Assembly: GCF_042651565.1 (NCBI RefSeq) | Contig: NZ_JBHSDF010000005.1 | DNA: 64,000 bases | DNA from: Salinispirillum marinum | GTDB lineage: Bacteria > Pseudomonadota > Gammaproteobacteria > Pseudomonadales > Natronospirillaceae | Strand: one strand, 5' to 3' | Shown: one piece after another, positions 9,220 through 17,218 of the stretch | How positions within the stretch are numbered: position 1 is the first letter of the stretch | Layout of the letters: each line of letters begins with the position of its first letter | The notes under the pieces: generated by a model | What the model saw: only the letters and a program-made list of their open reading frames with translations | Told to the model about the DNA's origin: nothing | The model's database searches: none | Made by a program: the position numbers and the translations under genes

Positions 9220-12200
9220 ATGCTGGCTCTCCGCGGTGCTCCCGTTCTTTCGCCATTCCGTCGCCAAAAATTGTTGCGTACTTTGCAGGAAAGTGTTCCT
9301 GCCGTCACGGCGGTTTACGCAGAATATGCGCACTTTGCAGAGCTCAAGGCTGCCCTGGATGAGACCACAGAGGGCGTGCTTGCCAAGCTGTTGCAGTACG
9401 GTCCAACCGTGCCGGTGGAGCAGCCGGAAGGCCAGTTGATGCTGGTAGTGCCCAGACCCGGAACGATATCGCCGTGGTCGTCAAAGGCCACCGACATTGC
9501 CCACAATTGTGGTTTGCACCAAATCAAACGATTGGAGCGGGGCATTGCCTATTATATTCACGCTGAAACAGCATTAACGGAGCAGCAGACGGGTCAATTA
9601 GCGGATAGGTTGCATGACCGCATGATGGAAACCGTACTGGATGACCTGGCCGCAGCCGATATCCTATTTGCAACCGCCGAACCGGCTCCACTGACTACGG
9701 TGGATGTGCTCGCGGGTGGTCGGTCCGCGTTGGATGACGCCAATGTCACGCTCGGCCTCGCGCTGGCCGACGACGAAGTGGACTACTTGGTAGAAAACTA
9801 CCAAGCCATGCAGCGGAACCCCACCGATGTCGAGCTGATGATGTTTGCCCAAGCCAACTCAGAGCATTGTCGACACAAAATATTTAACGCGGAATGGACG
9901 ATTGATGGCGAGGTACAGTCGCATTCGCTGTTCAAGATGATCAAGCACACCTATGAGTGCTACCACGAGGATATCTATTCCGCGTATCAGGACAACGCGG
10001 CGGTCATCGGGGGCTTTTCCGCGGGGCGTTTCTACCCGGACCCGATCAGCCGGGAATACGGTTACCACGAAGAAATGACCCATATTCTGATTAAAGTGGA
10101 AACCCATAACCACCCGACGGCCATCTCACCGTTTCCGGGTGCGGCAACGGGCGCGGGTGGCGAAATCCGTGATGAAGGTGCTACAGGGTTGGGTGGTAAG
10201 CCTAAAGCTGCCTTAACTGGCTTTACGGTCAGCGATTTGCGCATTCCCGGGTTTGAACAACCGTGGGAAAGCAAATATGGCAAGCCGGGGCGCATTGTTT
10301 CGGCACTGGACATTATGGTAGACGGCCCCTTAGGTGGCGCAGCGTTTAACAACGAATTTGGCCGCCCCAATTTGGTTGGCTATTTCCGTACCTTTGAAAT
10401 GGAAGCGCCCAGTGTGGCGGGCGACCAAGTTTGGGGCTATCACAAGCCGATCATGATTGCTGGCGGTTACGGCAACATCAAGCCAGAACACGTCGACAAA
10501 GCCTGGGATAATATTCCCGTCGGTGCGCAGTTGATTGTGCTCGGTGGCCCGGCCATGCAAATCGGTCTGGGTGGCGGTGCGGCGTCTTCCATGGCGTCCG
10601 GTACGGGCAGCGAAAGCCTCGATTTCGCGTCGGTGCAGCGCGGTAATCCGGAAATGGAGCGGCGCTGCCAAGAGGTCATCGATCGATGCTGGCAGTTGGG
10701 TGAACACAACCCCTTGGTGTTCATTCACGACGTAGGCGCAGGCGGTCTGTCGAATGCCCTCCCAGAACTGGTTAATGATGGTGGCCGCGGTGGCCTGTTC
10801 AATTTGCGTGCTATTCCGAATGACGAGCCGGGCATGTCCCCCTTGGCGTTGTGGAGCAATGAGTCGCAAGAACGCTATGTCTTGGCGGTGATGCCGGAGC
10901 AGCTTGCCCAGTTCACGGCCATTTGCGAGCGCGAACGTTGCCCTTTTGCAGTGGTGGGTGAAGCGACTGAAGCGCGACATTTGCGTGTTACCGACCCTTA
11001 TTTCACCAATACCCCAGTGGATATGCCACTGAGTGTTTTGTTGGGTAAACCCCCGCGTATGCAGCGCTCGTATCAAACGCAACAGCGCCCCAGTGATGCA
11101 TTCAAGCAAAAAATCGATTTAGCCGATGCGGCGGAGCGAGTACTCAAGTTGCCTTCCGTGGCTGGTAAAGCCTTTCTCATTACCATCGGCGACCGTTCTA
11201 TTACCGGCACAGTGGCGCGTGACCAAATGGTGGGGCCATGGCAAATTCCGGTGGCCAACGCGTCCGTAACCACCACGGGTTACACCAGCTATACCGGAGA
11301 AGCCATGGCAATGGGTGAACGTACCCCGGTGGCGATTCTGAACCCTGCGGCATCCGGGCGTTTAGCCGTCGGAGAGGTGATCACAAACTTAGCCTCAACC
11401 CGTATCCGCAAACTGGGCGATATCAAAATGAGCGCAAACTGGATGGCCGCCGCCGGTCATCCCGGGGAAGACCAAGCCTTATATGAAACGGTGCGCGCCG
11501 TTGGTATGGAATTGTGCCCGGCATTGGGCATGACCATTCCGGTCGGTAAGGATTCCATGTCGATGAAAACGCAGTGGGAAGACAATGGACAAGCCAAGTC
11601 CGTGGTGTCGCCGGTGTCGCTGATCATGACGGGGATGGCGCCGGTTCTGGATGTCCGCAAAACGGTGACGCCGCAACTGCGTGACGATCAAGGTGAAACC
11701 GACCTGTTACTGGTGGATTTGGGGCGTGGCAAAAACCGTTTGGGTGCGAGTGCCTTGACGCAGGTATATCGACGGGTCGGGCAAACCCCTGCTGATTTGG
11801 ACAGCCCCGATGATGTAAAAGCCTTTTTCGCGGTCATACAAGATTTGTTAGAGGACGATCGACTCCTAGCCTATCATGATCGCTCGGATGGCGGTTTGTT
11901 TGCTACCCTGGTGGAAATGGCATTTGCCGGGCGCATAGGCATCGATATTCATTTAGATGATGCGCTGCTGGCTGCTCAGGCAGCGGGCTCGGAAACCGGC
12001 GTGGCGGGGCAGTTATTCAGCGAGGAGCTGGGTGCCGTGCTGCAGGTTCGCCGTGCCGACATGATGGCTGTGCAACAGGCTTTCACGGATGCAGGACTGC
12101 AAGGTTGCGTACATCGGGTGGGTGAACCCAACGAAGATGACCTGATTCGTTTCTTTGTGCACAGCGATGAAGTCTTGGTAAATACCCGTACGCAATACCT

Positions 12201-13149
12201 GCGCTGGTGGTGGGAAACCAGCTACCGCATGCAAGCGCTGCGCGACAATGCAGAGTGCGCGAAAAGCGAGTTTGATGCGCTGTTGGATGCCGCAAACCCT
12301 GGCTTACACGCCCGACTTACCTTTGACCCCAATGAAGACATCACCGCAGGTTTGGCGAATGAACGCCCGCGTGTTGCTATCTTGCGTGAACAAGGCGTAA
12401 ACGGTCAGATTGAAATGGCCGCCGCATTTGACCGCGCGGGCTTCAGCACACAGGACGTGCACATGAGTGATGTACTGACTGGTCGTGTTGATTTGGCGGA
12501 TTTCCGTGGTTTGGTGGCGTGCGGTGGGTTTTCCTATGGTGACGTACTGGGCGCGGGTGAAGGCTGGGCAAAATCGATCTTGTTCAATGCCAAAGCCCGG
12601 CAAGCGTTCAGCGAATTCTTTGCTCGCCCGGACACCTTTGCCTTAGGTATCTGCAATGGCTGTCAGATGTTGTCGAATTTACATGAGATCATTCCCGGTA
12701 CGGACCATTGGCCGCACTTTGTGCGCAATGAAAGTGAGCAGTTCGAAGCCCGTACGGTGATGGTTAAAGTGCAAGACAGTCCATCCATCTTCCTGCGTGG
12801 CATGGCCGGGTCGCGGCTGCCGATTGCCGTCGCGCATGGTGAAGGTCGTGCTGAATACGCGGATTCTGCCGCCGTACAGGCCGCCCTGGACAGCGGCACC
12901 GTCGCCTTGCGGTGGGTCGATAACTACGGCAAACACACGGAACAATACCCGTACAACCCGAACGGTTCGCCCAAAGGCATTACCGGGCTTTGTTCGGCCG
13001 ATGGCCGTGTCACCATCATGATGCCGCACCCGGAGCGCGTGTTTCGTTCGGTAACGAATTCATGGGCGCCAGCCGAGTGGGAAGAGGACGGTGCTTGGTT
13101 GCGCATGTTCCGCAATGCTCGGGTGTGGGTTGCCGAGCAGGACGCGTAA
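9220..13149 (+). CDS. purL: Phosphoribosylformylglycinamidine synthase (large, single chain)
   Basis: PurL converts FGAR plus glutamine and ATP to FGAM, the fourth step of purine synthesis. The 1309-residue product has the expected layout: N-terminal PurS-like region, paired AIRS-type ATP-binding domains (GAATGAGGEIRDEG; later GKDSMSMK) and a C-terminal class I glutaminase (Cys in LGICNGCQM; His/Glu in MPHPERVF). An ATG at 9184 is in frame, but the one at 9220 (MLALRGAP) matches the usual family N-terminus and has AGAGG ten bases upstream. The next gene begins only five bases after its stop. Confidence 0.97.
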   Translation: MLALRGAPVLSPFRRQKLLRTLQESVPAVTAVYAEYAHFAELKAALDETTEGVLAKLLQYGPTVPVEQPEGQLMLVVPRPGTISPWSSKATDIAHNCGLHQIKRLERGIAYYIHAETALTEQQTGQLADRLHDRMMETVLDDLAAADILFATAEPAPLTTVDVLAGGRSALDDANVTLGLALADDEVDYLVENYQAMQRNPTDVELMMFAQANSEHCRHKIFNAEWTIDGEVQSHSLFKMIKHTYECYHEDIYSAYQDNAAVIGGFSAGRFYPDPISREYGYHEEMTHILIKVETHNHPTAISPFPGAATGAGGEIRDEGATGLGGKPKAALTGFTVSDLRIPGFEQPWESKYGKPGRIVSALDIMVDGPLGGAAFNNEFGRPNLVGYFRTFEMEAPSVAGDQVWGYHKPIMIAGGYGNIKPEHVDKAWDNIPVGAQLIVLGGPAMQIGLGGGAASSMASGTGSESLDFASVQRGNPEMERRCQEVIDRCWQLGEHNPLVFIHDVGAGGLSNALPELVNDGGRGGLFNLRAIPNDEPGMSPLALWSNESQERYVLAVMPEQLAQFTAICERERCPFAVVGEATEARHLRVTDPYFTNTPVDMPLSVLLGKPPRMQRSYQTQQRPSDAFKQKIDLADAAERVLKLPSVAGKAFLITIGDRSITGTVARDQMVGPWQIPVANASVTTTGYTSYTGEAMAMGERTPVAILNPAASGRLAVGEVITNLASTRIRKLGDIKMSANWMAAAGHPGEDQALYETVRAVGMELCPALGMTIPVGKDSMSMKTQWEDNGQAKSVVSPVSLIMTGMAPVLDVRKTVTPQLRDDQGETDLLLVDLGRGKNRLGASALTQVYRRVGQTPADLDSPDDVKAFFAVIQDLLEDDRLLAYHDRSDGGLFATLVEMAFAGRIGIDIHLDDALLAAQAAGSETGVAGQLFSEELGAVLQVRRADMMAVQQAFTDAGLQGCVHRVGEPNEDDLIRFFVHSDEVLVNTRTQYLRWWWETSYRMQALRDNAECAKSEFDALLDAANPGLHARLTFDPNEDITAGLANERPRVAILREQGVNGQIEMAAAFDRAGFSTQDVHMSDVLTGRVDLADFRGLVACGGFSYGDVLGAGEGWAKSILFNAKARQAFSEFFARPDTFALGICNGCQMLSNLHEIIPGTDHWPHFVRNESEQFEARTVMVKVQDSPSIFLRGMAGSRLPIAVAHGEGRAEYADSAAVQAALDSGTVALRWVDNYGKHTEQYPYNPNGSPKGITGLCSADGRVTIMMPHPERVFRSVTNSWAPAEWEEDGAWLRMFRNARVWVAEQDA

Positions 13150-13154
13150 TTCCA

Positions 13155-13508
13155 ATGTGGTGGGATATGTTGGCGACCCTTGGAGGCATCGCGTGCTTGG
13201 TGGGCATGGTGTGGGTGCTGTTGTTTATGAAAAAAGACAAGAGCGCCTTTTATCAAGTTGATCGGGACCAGATATTGGCCCTGCTGAAGCGTGTGCAATC
13301 CGGCGATGCGCACGATATGGAATGGCGCACGTTTTTGTCAGTGCGAATCAGTGCGGATGAATTTTTAGAGCACATTCGCGCCCGCTGCGAACAACTGGAT
13401 GACCACTACCGCGGCACCAGCAGAGGCCGCATTCTAAACCGGGCTGGCCGTGAAAAGCTGGCCGAGTTAGTGGCCGAACTTGAGGCCTATGACCACAAAA
13501 CTTTCTGA
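13155..13508 (+). CDS. Small single-pass membrane protein, unknown
   Basis: This 117-residue protein starts with one transmembrane helix (MLATLGGIACLVGMVWVLLF, about 5-24), followed by a charged cytoplasmic-looking part with alternating acidic and basic helices. The frame is open upstream into purL, but the ATG at 13155 falls just after the purL stop and places the helix at the N-terminus. It overlaps dusC by 20 bases, so a purL-orf-dusC transcript is likely. I do not recognise the family. Confidence 0.75.
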   Translation: MWWDMLATLGGIACLVGMVWVLLFMKKDKSAFYQVDRDQILALLKRVQSGDAHDMEWRTFLSVRISADEFLEHIRARCEQLDDHYRGTSRGRILNRAGREKLAELVAELEAYDHKTF

Positions 13509-14568
13509 GGCAACGCGGGGGTTTGACCCGAAACCTGGCATCAGCCATCGCCCTGACCGTTTATATCTTGCCCCTATGGAGGGCGTGATGGACGCGACCA
13601 TGCGGGACATCATTACCCGTCAAGGTCGATTCGACCTGTGTGTGACTGAATTCTTGCGCGTGGTCGATGAACTGCTGCCGGCTAAGGTGTTTTATCGCCT
13701 ATGCCCCGAGTTGCATCATGGTGCACGTACGTCGAATGGTACGCCCGTGCGCGTCCAGTTGCTGGGTAACAACCCTGAAGCTATGGCCGCCAATGCGGCG
13801 CGCGCCGTTGCCCTTGGCTCGCCGGGTGTCGATGTGAATTTTGGCTGCCCAGCCAAAACCGTCAATCGTAGCCGAGGCGGTGCCGTGCTATTGACCGAGC
13901 CCGATACCCTGTATGACATCGTAAAAGCCATCCGCACAGAATTACCCTCGACCCAGCCCGTTACCGCGAAAATGCGCTTGGGCTACACCGACAGCACCCT
14001 GGCGCTCGAGAATGCGCTGGCGCTGGAATCTGCCGGTGCCGCAGAAATCGTCATTCATGCGCGAACCAAAACCGATGGCTATACACCACCTGCCTATTGG
14101 GAGCTGATTGCCCCGATTGCCGCACGCCTGCACATTCCCGTCGTCGCCAATGGCGAAGTCTGGAACCGGCATGACTATCTGCGATGTCAGGCTCAAAGTG
14201 GCGTGGCGGCGGTCATGGTGGGGCGAGGTGCGTTGGCGGTACCGAATGTTGCCGCCGTGCTGCGCGATGGCGCTTCTCCGATGCCATGGCACGAGGTGCT
14301 GGATAGGGTCATTGCCCTCGGTGAACACGACCAAGCGCATGGTAAAGCACGCTATATGCCGAGCCGCATCAAGCAGTGGTTGAATTACCTCAAAATAGGC
14401 TATGCTGAAGCACAAGCGCTGTTCGACGATGTGCGGCGCCTGCGTGATGCCGACACCATGGATGCTGCCCTGCGGCAGGCGCAAAAACACCATCCATCAA
14501 CCAATGTAAGAGGATCACATGGCGAAGCCATTACCGAAGTTTCTCACCGCACGGCCGGAGGCGCATAA
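13489..14568 (+). CDS. dusC: tRNA-dihydrouridine(16) synthase
   Basis: Dus enzymes reduce uridine to dihydrouridine in tRNA using FMN and NADPH. This 359-residue protein shows LAPMEGVMD near the N-terminus, the active-site VNFGCPAKTVNRSRGG with its catalytic Cys, the FMN-site HARTKTDGY and VANGEVWN. Overall it resembles DusC rather than DusA or DusB. The ATG at 13489 has TGAGG just upstream; a TTG at 13480 is less likely. It overlaps the previous gene by 20 bases and contains the start of the next small gene. Confidence 0.93.
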   Translation: MTTKLSEATRGFDPKPGISHRPDRLYLAPMEGVMDATMRDIITRQGRFDLCVTEFLRVVDELLPAKVFYRLCPELHHGARTSNGTPVRVQLLGNNPEAMAANAARAVALGSPGVDVNFGCPAKTVNRSRGGAVLLTEPDTLYDIVKAIRTELPSTQPVTAKMRLGYTDSTLALENALALESAGAAEIVIHARTKTDGYTPPAYWELIAPIAARLHIPVVANGEVWNRHDYLRCQAQSGVAAVMVGRGALAVPNVAAVLRDGASPMPWHEVLDRVIALGEHDQAHGKARYMPSRIKQWLNYLKIGYAEAQALFDDVRRLRDADTMDAALRQAQKHHPSTNVRGSHGEAITEVSHRTAGGA

Positions 14569-14680
14569 ACTCATCAGTTGGTTGCAAAGCCTGCAAATCC
14601 GGTTTGCCGCGTGGCAGGATAAACGCACCGCAGAAAAGGCCGTGAAATCTGCGCGTCGCAAGTCGTCGGCGCGAGGCTAA
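14519..14680 (+). CDS. Small basic protein of 53 residues, unknown
   Basis: An ATG at 14519 with AAGAGGA eight to ten bases upstream opens a 53-codon frame ending in TAA at 14678-14680. The product is strongly basic (MAKPLPKFL ... KSARRKSSARG) with an aromatic middle (LISWLQSLQIRFAAW) that could form an amphipathic helix. It overlaps the 3' end of dusC by 50 bases in another frame and stops six bases before the MgtC-like gene, which suggests co-translation. No family recognised. Confidence 0.6.
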   Translation: MAKPLPKFLTARPEAHKLISWLQSLQIRFAAWQDKRTAEKAVKSARRKSSARG

Positions 14681-14686
14681 TCGAAT

Positions 14687-15205
14687 ATGGATGCAGCGTT
14701 TGGCTTGCAGCCGTGGCACGACATCGACCCCTTTCATTGGATTGATATTTTTGCTGCTTTATTGTGTGGCGTCATCATCGGTCTGGAGCGTCAATTGCGT
14801 GGCAAACCGGTCGGTATCCGAACCGCTTCATTGATCGTGATGGGCACCTATTTCTTTGTGGTCGCGGCCGAATCGGTATCGACCGACTTCACCGATCCCT
14901 CACGGATCATCGGGCAGGTGGTTACTGGCGTCGGTTTTTTAGGCGCAGGGGTGATGATGACCAAAGATGGTATGGTCTTGGGGGTAACGTCCGCCGCTGT
15001 AATCTGGGCCTTGGCCGCGATGGGGATCGTGGTGGCGGTGGGTGAGGCGCAAACCGCGGTAAAATTATCGGTGGTGTTGGTTATCCTGCTGTATGGCGTG
15101 GATATGTTGGAAAATTATTCCACGTTGTTTACGCGGGGAGTCCATGCGCGTTACCGCGATTGGCGCCGCCGTAGCACCGACACGCACAGTGACACCAGTA
15201 AATAA
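14687..15205 (+). CDS. MgtC/SapB-family membrane protein
   Basis: This 172-residue protein has about four hydrophobic helices and the MgtC-family pattern: GVIIGLERQLRGKPVGIRTA, then TGVGFLGAGVMM and AAVIWALAAMGI. In studied bacteria MgtC inhibits the F-type ATPase and is linked to magnesium limitation; general MgtC/SapB members are poorly defined. The C-terminal ACT-like domain of true virulence MgtC is absent here. It starts six bases after the small basic gene and ends 13 bases before add. Confidence 0.85.
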   Translation: MDAAFGLQPWHDIDPFHWIDIFAALLCGVIIGLERQLRGKPVGIRTASLIVMGTYFFVVAAESVSTDFTDPSRIIGQVVTGVGFLGAGVMMTKDGMVLGVTSAAVIWALAAMGIVVAVGEAQTAVKLSVVLVILLYGVDMLENYSTLFTRGVHARYRDWRRRSTDTHSDTSK

Positions 15206-15218
15206 CGGAGGAGAATTT

Positions 15219-16238
15219 ATGACCTCAGCACTGAAAGCCTTAGTGTCCGCCGCACCGAAAGTAGAATTGCATCTGCACATCGAAGGCAGTTTAGAGCCTG
15301 AATTGATGTTTGCTTTAGCACAACGGAATGGTGTGGCACTGCCCTATAAGCGTGTCGAAGACGTGCGTGCGGCTTATCAGTTCAGCAATTTACAAGAATT
15401 TCTGGATCTCTATTATCAGGGCATGTCGGTATTGCAAACCGAACAAGATTACTACGACCTGACCATGGCCTACCTACAACGTTGCCAACAGGATAACGTT
15501 GTACACACGGAGATCATGTTTGACCCTCAAGGGCATCTTGAACGCGGCATCGCGTTTGCAACCGTATTTAACGGTATTTCGGGCGCCTTGCTTGACGCCG
15601 AGCGCCAATGGGGACTTTCGCACCGGTTGATCATGTCGTTCTTACGCCATTTGTCAGAAGAAAGTGCGTTTGCTGCCTTGGCAGAAGCCGAGCCTTTCCT
15701 CAAACATATTCATGCTGTGGGTTTGGATTCGTCTGAAATGGGCCATCCTCCCGAAAAGTTTGCTCGCGTGTTTGCGCGGTGCCGTGAATTGGGTTTGAAG
15801 ATCACCGCACACGCCGGTGAAGAAGGGCCGCCAGCCTATGTTTGGCAAGCCATTGATACCCTGCAGGTAGACCGCATTGACCATGGCAATCGGTCGTTAG
15901 AGGACGATGCATTGGTGCAGGAACTGGTGAAACGAAAACTTACCCTTACCGTGTGTCCGCTGTCGAATTTAAAACTCTGTGTCGTGCCCAGTCTTACACA
16001 GCACCCCATGCTCGATATGCTGAAACAGGGTTTGAAAGCCACCGTAAATTCCGATGATCCGGCGTACTTTGGTGGGTATGTAAACGACAATTATCATGCC
16101 TTGATCGACCATTTGCCGTTAACTCATAGCCACCTGTATGACCTGCTGCGCAATGGATTTGACGGTGCATGGATGGACGACAAACAGCGACAACAGCACA
16201 TACGCACACTGGACCAAGCGTTCAGTGTGCGGTGTTGA
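15219..16238 (+). CDS. add: Adenosine deaminase family protein
   Basis: Adenosine deaminase converts adenosine to inosine (or adenine to hypoxanthine in the adenine deaminase subgroup) with a catalytic zinc. The 339-residue product has the metal-binding HLHIEGS near the N-terminus, the Glu-containing AHAGEEGPP, the RIDHGN motif and the final NSDDPAYFG with the zinc Asp. ATG at 15219 is preceded by GGAGGAG, far better than the upstream in-frame start at 15093. The HIEGSLEPEL segment and SSEMGHPPEKF resemble the adenine-deaminase branch, so base specificity (adenine versus adenosine) is open. Confidence 0.88.
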   Translation: MTSALKALVSAAPKVELHLHIEGSLEPELMFALAQRNGVALPYKRVEDVRAAYQFSNLQEFLDLYYQGMSVLQTEQDYYDLTMAYLQRCQQDNVVHTEIMFDPQGHLERGIAFATVFNGISGALLDAERQWGLSHRLIMSFLRHLSEESAFAALAEAEPFLKHIHAVGLDSSEMGHPPEKFARVFARCRELGLKITAHAGEEGPPAYVWQAIDTLQVDRIDHGNRSLEDDALVQELVKRKLTLTVCPLSNLKLCVVPSLTQHPMLDMLKQGLKATVNSDDPAYFGGYVNDNYHALIDHLPLTHSHLYDLLRNGFDGAWMDDKQRQQHIRTLDQAFSVRC

Positions 16239-16260
16239 TCTGCCGGAGCCGGGGAAAATC

Positions 16261-16626
16261 ATGGCGATACCCATAACCATTGCAGATGATTCAACAATGT
16301 CCCGTAGGGCGGTTCGGCGTGCCTTGCCGCCAGAATGGGACGTCACAGTACATGAAGCGCAGAATGGGCTGGAAGCACTCCAAGCTTATGAAGAAGGTAA
16401 GGCCGAGGTACTGTTTCTCGACTTGACCATGCCCGAACTTGACGGCTATGGCGTGCTCGAATACCTGCACAGCACCCAGGCAAAATGCATCGTTATTGTT
16501 ATCAGTGCTGATATCCAGCCGATCGCACAAGAGCGTGTAGCGAAACTGGGTGCCTTTCGGTTTCTGAAAAAGCCACTTGTGGCAGAAGAACTAAAAGAAA
16601 CACTCAAAGAAGTGGGGTTGATCTAA
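16261..16626 (+). CDS. Single-domain response regulator (CheY-like)
   Basis: The 121-residue receiver domain has all phosphorylation-site residues: the acidic pair in TIADDSTMSR, the phospho-acceptor Asp in VLFLDLTMPELDG, the Ser/Thr position in IVISAD and the Lys in FLKKP. There is no output domain. GGGGA precedes the ATG. Its stop shares one base with the start of the CheC-like gene, so the pair is a regulator with its probable phosphatase rather than part of a full chemotaxis operon; no cheA or cheW is in the window. Confidence 0.92.
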   Translation: MAIPITIADDSTMSRRAVRRALPPEWDVTVHEAQNGLEALQAYEEGKAEVLFLDLTMPELDGYGVLEYLHSTQAKCIVIVISADIQPIAQERVAKLGAFRFLKKPLVAEELKETLKEVGLI

Positions 16627-17204
16627 TGAATTCGATGTCGCTGGACCATCAAGACGCATTGCAAGAATTGATGAATGTTGCCATGGGGCGTGCTGCACGT
16701 GAACTGGCGATTCTGCTCGGGTTGCCTGTTACCTTGTCCATTCCATCGGTACGGCGTGCCACCGATGCTGAGTTGCTCGCCATTCAGCAAGCCCATTCAG
16801 ACAGTTATTTCGTGCGCCAACCCTTCGACGGGGATGCCGTGGGTGAGGTGATTTCGGTACTCAGCCGCTCCGGTTGTATAGATGTTGCGCGCTTGTTGCG
16901 TGGGGAAGATCAAGCACCTGATGATCTATCGGAAGCGCTATTGGCGTCAGCGGGTATCTTATCCGGTGCCAGTTTACAGGGCTTTTTGCAGTCATTATCC
17001 ATCGACACTACCTTGGGTAGCCCGCTGTTGGTCGATCCCAGTACGGAGCCAGCGTGGTTAACGCACGATTGGGGCTTGGCACTGCTGATTGAAATTGCCT
17101 TTGAAGTGCAGAACCTTGCTTTCACCAGTAAAACACTGATCTGTATGGCGGATGAAGGGTTGGAACGCGTATTGCACCAAGTGGATGAATTGCTGCAGGC
17201 TTAA
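16626..17204 (+). CDS. CheC-like phosphatase-family protein
   Basis: The 192-residue protein matches the CheC/CheX/FliY fold. The first active-site helix is clear (ALQELMNVAMGRAAREL, with the E-x-x-N arrangement). The second helix (LLASAGILSGASL) lacks the Glu and Asn expected there, so only one catalytic site should remain. CheC proteins dephosphorylate CheY-P. The overlapping start with the CheY-like gene strongly implies they act on each other. Its 3' end faces the convergent histidine kinase gene 14 bases away. Confidence 0.82.
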   Translation: MNSMSLDHQDALQELMNVAMGRAARELAILLGLPVTLSIPSVRRATDAELLAIQQAHSDSYFVRQPFDGDAVGEVISVLSRSGCIDVARLLRGEDQAPDDLSEALLASAGILSGASLQGFLQSLSIDTTLGSPLLVDPSTEPAWLTHDWGLALLIEIAFEVQNLAFTSKTLICMADEGLERVLHQVDELLQA

Positions 17205-17218
17205 CAAGCCCATGCTAT

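Noticed and set aside
10330..11109. Minus-strand open frame of 259 codons inside purL
   Set aside because: It is a shadow of a long high-identity purL coding region; no SD or recognisable domain.
13942..14493. Minus-strand open frame of 183 codons inside dusC
   Set aside because: It lies entirely within a clearly assigned dusC and shows no protein family features.
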